Positions 16,347 to 24,086 of a stretch of 64,000 bases of DNA are shown here, in pieces (within the stretch, counting starts at the first letter, position 1; every line of letters begins with the position of its first letter). Location of the stretch: assembly GCF_034931365.1 (NCBI RefSeq), contig NZ_JAYGII010000012.1, forward strand, positions 1 through 64,000, in the 5' to 3' direction. The notes below the pieces were generated by a model, which made no database searches, was not told the DNA's origin, and saw only the letters and a program-made list of their open reading frames with translations. The DNA comes from Natronospira elongata. GTDB taxonomy: Bacteria; Pseudomonadota; Gammaproteobacteria; Natronospirales; Natronospiraceae. The translations under genes and the position numbers were made by a program.

Positions 16347-17522
16347 ATGGGACATTTGCTGACACGCCATTTTCTCTGGGGATTACTGCCCGCCCTGCTC
16401 GCGCCCCTGCTGTTTCTGGCCTATCTGCCGGCGCTGGAGGCGACGGCCGCCGAGCTGTCTGTCTGGCGCTGGCCCCTGACCGCCCTGGGCCTGGCCGGCA
16501 TGGCCCTGGCCGCCCTGTTCGGGCAGTGGCGGCATGTGCTGGCCCTGGCGGCAGTGATCGGCCTGCCAATGCTGGGCGACACCGACCTGCTCGCCCGATC
16601 GGCCGGCCACCAGGCACTCGCCGTGCTGATCACCGCCCTGGTGCTGGCTGGCGCCGCCGTGCTCCCGGAGCGCGGGCCGACCGGCCCCATACTGTGGCTG
16701 GCCGCTGGCCTGGCCGTGCTCATGCTGGGCCTGATGCTGCGCGATATTGCCCTGCCCATGCTGGTTGCCCGCCCCCTGGCCGAGTTCGAGCTGGCTGGCC
16801 GCAGCCTGGCCCTGACACGCTCGGCAGTCGCCGTGCTGCTGTGTGCGCTGGCCGTGACGGTACTGCAAGGCTGGCGACCGGATCCCCTGCGGGCTGGCCT
16901 GCTGGCTGCCTCGCTCTGCTTGTTGCCTCTGACGGGAGCGCTGGGGACGGAGCCGCCATTGCGACTGGCCATCGCCCCCATGCTGTTGCTGCTTTGGGCG
17001 GGCCTGTTGCTGCACGCCTGGCATCTTGCCTTTCGGGACGAGCTCACCGGGCTCCCCAACCGCCGCGCCCTGGAGCTTCGCTTGCGGGCCGGGCCACGGC
17101 CAGTGGGCATGGTCGACGTGGACCACTTCAAGCGATTCAACGACCGCCACGGCCATGATGCGGGGGACCAGGTCTTGCGCCGGGTCGCGGAAACCCTGGC
17201 GGGCACTCGCGGTGCCCGCGCCTATCGTTACGGTGGCGAGGAATTCACCCTGGTTTTCCGGCGCCGCCCCCTCGCTCGGCTGAAAGACTTTCTGGAGGAG
17301 CAGCGGCGGGCGCTTGCCGAGCGCCCCTTCCGGCTCCGGACCAGCCAGCGTCGTCGCAAGCAACGCGGCAAGGGGGGTGGCCGCGGCATCAAGATCACGG
17401 CAAGCTTTGGTCTGGCCATGCCCCGCCGAGGGGAGACGCCGGCGGCGGTCATCAAGCGGGCGGATCAGGCGCTCTACCGCGCCAAGGCCGCCGGCCGCAA
17501 TCGTGTTGAGATTGACGAATAG
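16347..17522 (+). CDS. Membrane-bound diguanylate cyclase (GGDEF)
   Basis: The 391-residue protein has six or so hydrophobic helices over residues 1-225, then a GGDEF domain that makes cyclic di-GMP. The domain shows FRDELTGLPNRRAL at its start, VGMVDVDHFKRFNDRHGHDAGD for metal binding, and the active site YRYGGEEFTLVF. The inhibitory I-site (RxxD five residues upstream) reads RGAR, so product inhibition may be lost. A strongly basic insert (TSQRRRKQRGKGGGRG) sits late in the domain before IKITASFGLA. Neither ATG 16317 nor 16347 has a good ribosome site; I took the one adjoining the membrane region. It leads a tight run with the next two genes. Confidence 0.9.
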   Translation: MGHLLTRHFLWGLLPALLAPLLFLAYLPALEATAAELSVWRWPLTALGLAGMALAALFGQWRHVLALAAVIGLPMLGDTDLLARSAGHQALAVLITALVLAGAAVLPERGPTGPILWLAAGLAVLMLGLMLRDIALPMLVARPLAEFELAGRSLALTRSAVAVLLCALAVTVLQGWRPDPLRAGLLAASLCLLPLTGALGTEPPLRLAIAPMLLLLWAGLLLHAWHLAFRDELTGLPNRRALELRLRAGPRPVGMVDVDHFKRFNDRHGHDAGDQVLRRVAETLAGTRGARAYRYGGEEFTLVFRRRPLARLKDFLEEQRRALAERPFRLRTSQRRRKQRGKGGGRGIKITASFGLAMPRRGETPAAVIKRADQALYRAKAAGRNRVEIDE

Positions 17523-17533
17523 GAAGCGGAAAC

Positions 17534-17875
17534 GTGTTGCAACCCTCGCATATTATGGTGCTGGTGCTGTTTGGTGTGATCGCCTGGTTCTGGCGAGACA
17601 GTCTGGCGGCCCGGGAACTGGCCATTGAAGCGGCCCGCCGCACCTGCAAGTCCACCGGCGTTCAGTTTCTGGACCAGACCGTATCCATTGCCGCCTTCTG
17701 GCCGATGCTTGGCAACCGGGGGCTGCGCTTCAAGCGCCGCTACCGCTTCGAATTCAGTACCGATGGCACTGATCGACACCCCGGCCAGGCCGAGCTTTAT
17801 GGCCGCCGCGTGGCCCGCGTCCATCTGGACTATCCCTCCGGTCTGGTGCTCAGCGACGAGGAGAAAAGGCCATGA
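17534..17875 (+). CDS. DUF3301 small membrane-anchored protein
   Basis: The 113-residue protein has one N-terminal hydrophobic helix (HIMVLVLFGVIAWFWRD) and then the DUF3301 pattern: ARELAIEAARRTCKSTGVQFLDQTV, RFKRRYRFEFSTDG, ending GRRVARVHLD. DUF3301 proteins are widespread in gammaproteobacteria and have no established function. The start is GTG, with a GGAAGCGGA stretch upstream. Its last codons overlap the next gene (ATGA), so they are translationally linked. Confidence 0.88.
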   Translation: MLQPSHIMVLVLFGVIAWFWRDSLAARELAIEAARRTCKSTGVQFLDQTVSIAAFWPMLGNRGLRFKRRYRFEFSTDGTDRHPGQAELYGRRVARVHLDYPSGLVLSDEEKRP

Positions 17876-19113
17876 GCAGCACCGAGCGCCCGGAAATCGT
17901 CAGCACCCGGGAAGGCCGGGGCCGCGCCGAACTGGTGCTGGAGATTGGCCGCGCCCTGCTGCGCCTGGGAGCACCGGCCTATCGCCTTGAGGACACCATG
18001 AAGGTGGTGGCCCAACGCCTGGGCTTGCAGGGCCAGTTCTACTGCACCCCGACGGCCTTCATTGCCGCCCTGGGCCGAGGCAGCCGACAGCGCAGTTTCA
18101 TGGCCCGGGTGGACGAATCCGAGATCCATCTGGCCAAGCTCTCGCGGATTCATGACGTCATCGAGGCCCTGTCCCGGGGCATCATGAGTCCGGTTGCCGC
18201 CATCCGCGAGGTCCGCGAGATCATGGAGGCGCCGGCGGTCTATCCCCTGCTCATTCGCCTGTTGGCGCCGGCCCTGTTTTCAGCCTCTATCGCCATCCTC
18301 TTTGGCGGCGGCGTCATCGAGCTGGGCGTGGCTTTCCTGCTGGGCTTTTTCACCGGCGGCCTGGGGCTGCTGATGTCCGGCTCGGCCAATCTGGCCCGCC
18401 TCTATCCGGCACTGGCCGGCTTCCTGTCTGCCCTGATCTGCGGCTCGGCGGTCTTCATCTGGCCGGAGTTCTCGGTGTATCTGGCGCTGATTGCCGGGCT
18501 GATCGTGCTCATGCCCGGGTTGGGGCTGACCCTGGCAACCCGGGAGCTGGCCAGTGGCCATCTGGTCGCCGGCAGTTCGCGCATGGCCGGCGCCGTGGTG
18601 GCGCTGGTCATCGTCGGTTTCGGCGTGGCCCTGGGAAGCCAGCTGAGCCAGCTCATGACCGGCCCCTGGCCCCAGGAGATCAGTCTGGCCCTGCCGGCCT
18701 GGACCCACTGGCTGGCCATCCTTTCCGCCGCCATCGGCTTTACCGTTCTGTTCAATGCCGAGCCGGGGAAACTGGGCTGGATCATGCTGGCCGGCATCCT
18801 CGCCGTGGAGGTGGGTGGCCGGGTCTCCGACTGGCTCAATCCCGGCCTGGGGGCACTGGTGGGGGCGCTGCTGGTGGGCCTGCTGGGCAACCTCTACGCC
18901 CGCTACCGCAACCGACCGGCAGTGGTGATCCAGGTGCCGGGCATCATGCTGATGGTCCCCGGCAGTCTGAGTTTCCGCGGGCTCAGCTCCCTGATGGAGC
19001 AGGACGCCATGGGCGGTGTGCAGATCGGCTTTACCGTGGCCCTGGTGGCGGCCGGTCTCAGCACCGGCCTGATCCTGGCCAGCGCCCTGCTGCCACCCAG
19101 TCGCTCACTCTAG
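17872..19113 (+). CDS. Threonine/serine exporter family protein (ThrE-like)
   Basis: This 413-residue inner-membrane protein joins the two ThrE halves: an N-terminal DUF1212-type domain with LVLEIGRALLRLGAPAYRLED and the FYCTPTAFIAALG step, then about ten hydrophobic helices, the last part being the DUF3815-type domain with RNRPAVVIQVPGIMLMVPG. ThrE proteins export threonine and serine using the proton gradient. The order of domains and length fit single-chain ThrE. The start overlaps the DUF3301 stop by four bases. Confidence 0.92.
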   Translation: MSSTERPEIVSTREGRGRAELVLEIGRALLRLGAPAYRLEDTMKVVAQRLGLQGQFYCTPTAFIAALGRGSRQRSFMARVDESEIHLAKLSRIHDVIEALSRGIMSPVAAIREVREIMEAPAVYPLLIRLLAPALFSASIAILFGGGVIELGVAFLLGFFTGGLGLLMSGSANLARLYPALAGFLSALICGSAVFIWPEFSVYLALIAGLIVLMPGLGLTLATRELASGHLVAGSSRMAGAVVALVIVGFGVALGSQLSQLMTGPWPQEISLALPAWTHWLAILSAAIGFTVLFNAEPGKLGWIMLAGILAVEVGGRVSDWLNPGLGALVGALLVGLLGNLYARYRNRPAVVIQVPGIMLMVPGSLSFRGLSSLMEQDAMGGVQIGFTVALVAAGLSTGLILASALLPPSRSL

Positions 19114-19128
19114 ATATCAAGGAACGGC

Positions 19129-20133
19129 ATGTCCGATCAGACACTGCAGGCCTATGCCGATCTCTCCCCCAGCGCGATCCTGGACGCATTGGAAGCGGCC
19201 GGATTCACGCCGGATGGACGGATCACCGCCCTCAACAGCTATGAGAACCGGGTTTATCAGCTTGGCCTGGAAGGCGGTGAGCTGATCGTGGCCAAGTTCT
19301 ACCGCCCGGGCCGCTGGTCCGATGAGACCATCGCCGAAGAGCACGAATTTGCCCGCGAGCTGGCGGCAGCCGAGCTTCCGGTGGTGGCCCCACTGGAATT
19401 GGCCAACGGCCAGTCACTTATCCAGGTCGGCGGCCACCGCCTGGCGGTATTCCCCAGTATCGGCGGCCGCCCACCGGCCCTGGATGATGATGCCGCCCTC
19501 CGCCAGATGGGCCGCTTGATTGCCCGTCTGCACAATATCGGCGCCCTCAAGCCGTTTCGACATCGGCGGGAATTCGACCCCGGGCGAGTGGTCGAGCATG
19601 CCTTGGCCAGCGTGGAGCAGGTGGGCCTGATGCCGGATCATCTGATGGCTTCCTGGGCCGCCCTGAGCGGGCATATCAGCGATCGAATTCAATTGCGCTT
19701 CCAGGAGGCCGGTGAATTGCGATCCTTGCGGATTCATGGCGACTGCCATCCCGGCAATGTGCTGTGGCGTGATGACGGCCCCTGGTTGCTGGACCTGGAC
19801 GATGCCTGCAATGGCCCGGCAATCCAGGACCTGTGGATGTACCTGTCGGGGGATCGTGACTACCAGGCCGCCCGCCTGGCCCAGTTGCTGGCCGGCTACA
19901 CCGCCTTCCGGGAATTCGATCAGAGGGAGTTGAGCCTCATCGAGGCCTTGCGCACTCTTCGCCTCCTGCATTTTCTGGGCTGGATCGCGGAACGATGGGC
20001 CGATCCCGCTTTCCCCCGCGCCTTTCCCGACTTCGGCGAAACCGGGTTCTGGGAGCGCCAGGTACTGTCGCTCCAAGAACAACTGGGCAAGCTCGACGAA
20101 CCGCCCCTGGAATGGCATCCCGCCTGGCCGTGA
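19129..20133 (+). CDS. srkA: Stress response Ser/Thr kinase SrkA (RdoA/YihE)
   Basis: The 334-residue cytoplasmic kinase has the aminoglycoside-phosphotransferase-like fold of SrkA, which counters envelope and oxidative stress death signals in E. coli. Diagnostic stretches are ALNSYENRVYQLGLEGG, the ATP lysine in LIVAKFYRPGRWSDE, EEHEFARELAAAELPVVAPL, the catalytic loop RIHGDCHPGNVLWRDDGP and the Mg2+ Asp in LLDLDDACNGPAIQDLWM. It follows the ThrE-like gene after 15 bases and probably shares its transcript. In E. coli srkA neighbours dsbA; it does not here. Confidence 0.95.
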   Translation: MSDQTLQAYADLSPSAILDALEAAGFTPDGRITALNSYENRVYQLGLEGGELIVAKFYRPGRWSDETIAEEHEFARELAAAELPVVAPLELANGQSLIQVGGHRLAVFPSIGGRPPALDDDAALRQMGRLIARLHNIGALKPFRHRREFDPGRVVEHALASVEQVGLMPDHLMASWAALSGHISDRIQLRFQEAGELRSLRIHGDCHPGNVLWRDDGPWLLDLDDACNGPAIQDLWMYLSGDRDYQAARLAQLLAGYTAFREFDQRELSLIEALRTLRLLHFLGWIAERWADPAFPRAFPDFGETGFWERQVLSLQEQLGKLDEPPLEWHPAWP

Positions 20134-20277
20134 CAGATGGACTTGAAAAGCACCCCGACCCCACCCAAGATTGAAACAGGGCAAAGGGGAAATGAACTGC
20201 CCAATGCTGAGTGAATACTCTGTCACTCCAATCCCAGGCGCCCCGCAACGGGGCCGAGAAACAAGGAGTCAGCGTGT

Positions 20278-20727
20278 ATGAAGGTTGAAATGCCTCTCAC
20301 CTGGGTCGTGGTCGCCGATGCGAGCCGCGGCAGAATTCTCCACTTCAAAGGCCATGTCAGCGGACTCGAGGAAATCCATGACCTGGTGAACCCCGAGGGC
20401 CGACTTCGAAGCCGGGACCTGGTCTCGGATAAACACGGCAACACCCATGATCGCAAAGGCGTTGGTTCACCGCAGATGGGTGAACATGCCGAAGCAGCGC
20501 ATCAAGTGGAAAAGGCATTCGCCAACGAGCTTGGCAAGACACTGGGCAAACTGACCCGTGAAGCGGGGGTCGAAAAACTGATCCTCGCCGCCCCTCCACG
20601 GTTCCTGGGTGATCTGCGTCGCAGTCTGGACAAGCAGACGGCCTCGCTGGTAACTCAGGAGATCAACAAGGATATCTCCACTCTGAGCCTGGACCAAATC
20701 AAGACGCATCTGGATCGGGCCGCCTGA
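20278..20727 (+). CDS. Host attachment family protein (baeRF-like)
   Basis: The 149-residue protein matches the family named for an Agrobacterium plant-attachment gene: WVVVADASRGRILHF at the start, LVNPEGRLRSRDLVSDKHG, then EHAEAAHQVEKAFANELGKTL and the ending EKLILAAPPRFLGDLRRSLD. It resembles the eRF1 domain 2/3-like fold (baeRF). The cellular role is unsettled; members are often near stress genes and cut or bind RNA by hypothesis only. AAGGAG lies before GTG 20275/ATG 20278. Its 3' end overlaps the convergent LysR gene by 29 bases. Confidence 0.88.
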   Translation: MKVEMPLTWVVVADASRGRILHFKGHVSGLEEIHDLVNPEGRLRSRDLVSDKHGNTHDRKGVGSPQMGEHAEAAHQVEKAFANELGKTLGKLTREAGVEKLILAAPPRFLGDLRRSLDKQTASLVTQEINKDISTLSLDQIKTHLDRAA

Positions 20728-21616
20728 TCTGGCTCCGGCTGCCGGCCGCTGCCTGGCGCAGGCAGTCGGCCAGCAGTCGGGCGGCCGGGCCGGGGCCGGT
20801 ACTGCGGGCCTGAATCAGGTAGAGATGACTGCGTTTGCCGCCCCCGTCCTGCAAGTGCAGTGGCGCGAGTTCCCCCTTCTCCATGCCCTCGGCGGCCAGA
20901 TGCTCGGGCAGCCAGGAAAAACCAATTCCCGCCGCAACCAGTTCGGCTGCCGCCCGCAGTGAGGTCACTGTCCAGCGGCGCGGTGCCCCCAGCCAGCCGG
21001 AATCCTGCCGCGATCGCCGGGCCGAATCACGGATCACCACCTGAATATCGCGCCGCAGATCATCACCGGTAAGCGACCGCTTGAGCCGGTGAAGGGCATG
21101 ATCGGGATGAGCCACGGGGACAAAGGCCACATCCATGATGGGCTCGCCGAGATAGCCGGCCGGTGTGGACGGTGCTATCGCCAGATCCACCTGCCCCGCC
21201 TCCACCGCTTCCGTGGCGCCACCCAGGACTTCCTCGAAGACTTCCACCCGGGTGCCGGGCGCTTCGCGGGAAAATCGCCCCAGCGCACGATACAGCAACG
21301 GGGATGGAAAAATGCCATCGACTGCCAGATGCAGTTCCGCTTCCTGACCTTCGGCGAGAATCTCCGCCAGGGACTCCAGCTCCCCGGCATCGGCGAGCAG
21401 CTTTCGGGCCGAGCGCAACAGCATGGTGCCCGCCTCCGTCAATATGGCCCGCCGGCCGGCCTGGCGAAGCAGTTGCACCCCCAGGCTCTCCTCCAGACGG
21501 GCCACGGCATGGCTCACCGATGACTGGCTTCGATTGAGCTTTTCCGCCGCGCGCGCGAATCCCCCCTCGTCAACCACCGCCTGCAAGGCCCGCCATTGGG
21601 CTAGGTTACTTTTCAT
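20699..21616 (-). CDS. LysR-family regulator of the divergent DoxX/YqjG genes
   Basis: The 305-residue protein has the LysR winged helix at residues ~5-63 (LQAVVDEGGFARAAEKLNRSQSSVSHAVARLE, split here by motif) and a C-terminal inducer-binding domain (HLAVDGIFPSPLLYRALGRF, VDLAIAPS, AAAELVAAGIGFSWLPE). It is divergent from the DoxX gene, with a LysR-type palindrome in between. In E. coli the LysR protein YhaJ activates yqjF (DoxX family), which adjoins yqjG, so this is probably the functional counterpart sensing quinone or aromatic stress. That role is inferred from context. Confidence 0.92.
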   Translation of the reverse strand: MKSNLAQWRALQAVVDEGGFARAAEKLNRSQSSVSHAVARLEESLGVQLLRQAGRRAILTEAGTMLLRSARKLLADAGELESLAEILAEGQEAELHLAVDGIFPSPLLYRALGRFSREAPGTRVEVFEEVLGGATEAVEAGQVDLAIAPSTPAGYLGEPIMDVAFVPVAHPDHALHRLKRSLTGDDLRRDIQVVIRDSARRSRQDSGWLGAPRRWTVTSLRAAAELVAAGIGFSWLPEHLAAEGMEKGELAPLHLQDGGGKRSHLYLIQARSTGPGPAARLLADCLRQAAAGSRSQIRRPDPDAS

Positions 21617-21628
21617 CTTGAGCGCCTT

Positions 21629-21643
21629 ATCGAATTTTTCGAT
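21629..21643. promoter_or_regulatory. LysR-type operator in the LysR/DoxX intergenic region
   Basis: ATCGA-ATTTT-TCGAT is a perfect 5-5-5 palindrome with the T-N11-A layout of LysR sites, 13 bases upstream of the LysR start. A second half with the same bases (ATCGAAAA, 21672-21679) lies 28 bases further and mirrors TTTTTCGAT, as expected for the activation site near the divergent promoter. Confidence 0.65.
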
Positions 21644-21742
21644 CTAATGCATCCATCTTTTACGCTTTTAAATCGAAAATCTCAATACATAATAAAGTCA
21701 GCCGTGAGCTACACGGACTGCACACGTTCAAGGAGGCAAATC

Positions 21743-22147
21743 ATGAAAGACAATGCAATTGATCTCGTCGGCCGGATCCTGCTTGGCCTTATCTTCGTCA
21801 TTGCCGGACTGGGCAAGATCGGTGACGGCTTCGGCCTGGGCTTCGGCTACGCCGCAACCCAGGGCTACATGGAATCCATGGGCGTGCCGGGCATTCTCCT
21901 GCTTCCCACCATCATTCTGGAGCTTGGCGGCGGGCTGGCCCTCATTCTCGGCCTCAAGGTACGCTGGGTAGCGGCGGCATTGGCAGCCTTTACGGTGATC
22001 GCCGGTTTCCTGTTCCACCTGGACCTGGGGGACGCCAACGAGACCAACCACCTACTCAAGAACCTGGCCATGACCGGCGGCCTGTTGCTCGTCGTCCTGC
22101 ACGGTGCACACGACTGGAGCCTTGGTAAACGACTGGGGATCGACTGA
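21743..22147 (+). CDS. DoxX-family membrane protein (YqjF-like)
   Basis: The 134-residue inner-membrane protein has four hydrophobic helices and the DoxX pattern: LVGRILLGLIFVIAGLGKIGD at the start, YMESMGVPGILLLPTIILELGGG, and the end LLKNLAMTGGLLLVVLHG. E. coli YqjF, also beside yqjG, is induced by aromatic electrophiles; DoxX proteins have been linked to thiosulfate or quinone chemistry and redox stress. The ATG has a full AAGGAGG site seven bases upstream; the frame extends 32 codons further up without support. Confidence 0.93.
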   Translation: MKDNAIDLVGRILLGLIFVIAGLGKIGDGFGLGFGYAATQGYMESMGVPGILLLPTIILELGGGLALILGLKVRWVAAALAAFTVIAGFLFHLDLGDANETNHLLKNLAMTGGLLLVVLHGAHDWSLGKRLGID

Positions 22148-22164
22148 ATAGCCAGCATTGAATC

Positions 22165-22200
22165 GGCGCGACCGACAGGCGTTAGGCCTGCGGTCGCGCC
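22165..22200. other. Strong intergenic hairpin
   Basis: GGCGCGACCG pairs perfectly with CGGTCGCGCC, with an inner AGGC/GCCT pairing, between the DoxX and YqjG genes. No T-run follows, so it may be a processing or attenuation structure rather than a classic terminator. Confidence 0.6.
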
Positions 22201-22234
22201 AGCCCTGAAATCTCTGAATCGAAGGAAATGCACC

Positions 22235-23218
22235 ATGGGACTGCTAGTTGAGGGCAAATGGGTTGATCAATGGTATGACACCGAAAAGCACGGTGGCCGC
22301 TTTGTGCGGGAATCGGCCCAGTTTCGCAACTGGATCACCGCAGATGGCAGCGCCGGCCCAAACGGTGAAGGCGGTTTCGAGGCGGAGCCCGGCCGTTACC
22401 ACATCTATTTCTCCTATGCCTGCCCCTGGGCCCACCGGACCCTGATATTCCGCAAGCTCAAGCGGCTAGAAGAGGTGATCAGCGTATCGCCGGTGGATCC
22501 GGACATGCTGGAGAATGGCTGGGAATTCGGCGACCAGGCCGATGGCACGGCAGACCCGCTGTTCGGTTCGAACTTCCTCCACCAGGTCTACACCCGTGCC
22601 GATGCCCATTACACCGGCCGGGTCACCGTCCCCGTGATCTGGGACCGCAAGCGCGAAACCATCGTCAGCAACGAGTCAGCGGATATCATCCGCATGCTCA
22701 ACAGCGAATTTCAGGCCTTCACCGACGTCGACACGGATTACTACCCGAAGGAACTGCGTGAAGACATCGATAGCATCAATGAAATGGTCTATCACCAGGT
22801 TAACAACGGGGTCTATCGCTGCGGCTTCGCCACCAGCCAGGCGGCCTATGAAGAGGCCTTCGAAGCGCTGTTTCAGGCCCTGGACGAGCTGGAGCAGCGG
22901 CTGTCCCGGCAACGCTATCTGGTGGGCGATACGCTCACCGAAGCCGACTGGCGGCTGTTTACCACCCTGTTGCGCTTCGACCCGGTCTATGTGGGCCATT
23001 TCAAGACCAATCTCCGCCGGATCGCGGATTATCCCAATCTGCTCAACTACACCCGTGAGCTCTACCAGGTCCCCGGGGTGGCGGAGACGGTCAACCTGCG
23101 CCACATCAAGCGCCACTACTACTACAGCCACGGCAACATCAACCCGACCCGGATTGTCCCGCGGGGCCCGGTACTCAATCTCGACGACCCTCACGACCGG
23201 GATCGCTTTTCCAACTGA
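22235..23218 (+). CDS. yqjG: Glutathionyl-hydroquinone reductase (YqjG/Xi-class GST)
   Basis: This 327-residue enzyme reduces glutathionyl-hydroquinones back to hydroquinone plus GSSG. The active-site motif YACPWAHRTLIF holds the catalytic Cys. Other Xi-class marks are WVDQWYDTEKHGGRFVRE near the N-terminus, the GRVTVPVIWDR and TIVSNESADIIRML thioredoxin-fold parts, and the C-terminal GST domain with YLVGDTLTEADWRLFTTLLRFD and INPTRIVPRGP. It is followed 110 bases later by a methyltransferase gene and preceded by DoxX, matching the E. coli yqjFG order. Confidence 0.97.
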   Translation: MGLLVEGKWVDQWYDTEKHGGRFVRESAQFRNWITADGSAGPNGEGGFEAEPGRYHIYFSYACPWAHRTLIFRKLKRLEEVISVSPVDPDMLENGWEFGDQADGTADPLFGSNFLHQVYTRADAHYTGRVTVPVIWDRKRETIVSNESADIIRMLNSEFQAFTDVDTDYYPKELREDIDSINEMVYHQVNNGVYRCGFATSQAAYEEAFEALFQALDELEQRLSRQRYLVGDTLTEADWRLFTTLLRFDPVYVGHFKTNLRRIADYPNLLNYTRELYQVPGVAETVNLRHIKRHYYYSHGNINPTRIVPRGPVLNLDDPHDRDRFSN

Positions 23219-23327
23219 GGGCGACGCTTGCGACCACGGGTTCCGATCGTCTAGGCTTGGGCTGAACTCGGCGCCGGGGCAGAAGCCCGGCGCCATCCAC
23301 CCATTTGCCTTTTGAGGTCTAGCCCGG

Positions 23328-24029
23328 ATGGATATTCCATCAATCAAGTCCGCCTACAGGCGCTATGCCCGCTACTATGACCGGGTTTTCGGGCCGGTTT
23401 TCGCCCCGGGCAGGGATATGGCCATCAAGCGCCTTGATCCCCAGAGCGGCAAGCGGATCCTTGAGGTTGGCGTGGGCACGGGCCTGTCCCTGCCCCACTA
23501 CCAGCCGGATACCCGGGTGGTGGGTATCGATATCAGCACGGACATGCTGGACATTGCCCGCCGCCGCGTTGACGAGCAATCACTTGACCACGTGGAAGCG
23601 CTGCTGGAGATGGACGCGGAGCAGCTCAGCTTCGAAGACGACAGCTTTGATGCTGTCATTGCCATGTACGTGGCCTCGGTGGTACCCAATCCGGATCGCC
23701 TGATGTCAGAGATGGCGCGGGTCTGCAAGCCGGGCGGCGACCTGATGGTGATCAACCATTTCGCCTCCAGCAATCCTCTCCTGCGAGGCCTGGAATGGTG
23801 CCTGACGCCCCTGTCCCGGGTTCTCGGCTTCCGACCGAGCATGGACCTCTCGGAGCTGCCCCGGCCGGCGGGCTACGAAGAACTGGGCATCCATCGCGCC
23901 AATTTCCTTGGCTACTGGAAACTGGTTCACTACCGCAGCCAGGCGGAAAAGCCACGGCCCGAAGACGAATCTCCGATCACCGAAGGTGAGCGCCGGGAGA
24001 ACAACACTTCCCTGGGCGACATTGCCTGA
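23328..24029 (+). CDS. PmtA-like class I methyltransferase
   Basis: The 233-residue protein has a SAM-binding core: KRILEVGVGTGLSLPHY (motif I), VVGIDISTDMLDIARRR (motif II), and DAVIAMYVASVVPNPDRLM (motif IV). The N-terminal AYRRYARYYDRVFGPVFAPGR is characteristic of PmtA-type phosphatidylethanolamine N-methyltransferases and ubiE-like relatives. It could make methylated phospholipids (phosphatidylcholine route), but substrate assignment from sequence alone is uncertain. The gene is followed directly by a terminator. Confidence 0.85.
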   Translation: MDIPSIKSAYRRYARYYDRVFGPVFAPGRDMAIKRLDPQSGKRILEVGVGTGLSLPHYQPDTRVVGIDISTDMLDIARRRVDEQSLDHVEALLEMDAEQLSFEDDSFDAVIAMYVASVVPNPDRLMSEMARVCKPGGDLMVINHFASSNPLLRGLEWCLTPLSRVLGFRPSMDLSELPRPAGYEELGIHRANFLGYWKLVHYRSQAEKPRPEDESPITEGERRENNTSLGDIA

Positions 24030-24035
24030 AAACAG

Positions 24036-24065
24036 GGCCGGCTCCGGGCGGAGCCGGCCGTTTTT
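24036..24065 (+). terminator. Rho-independent terminator after the methyltransferase gene
   Basis: GGCCGGCTCC (24036-24045), loop GGGC, GGAGCCGGCC (24050-24059), then G and five T residues, seven bases after the stop. Confidence 0.9.
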
Positions 24066-24086
24066 CGGAATTGCAGGCGCAGACAC

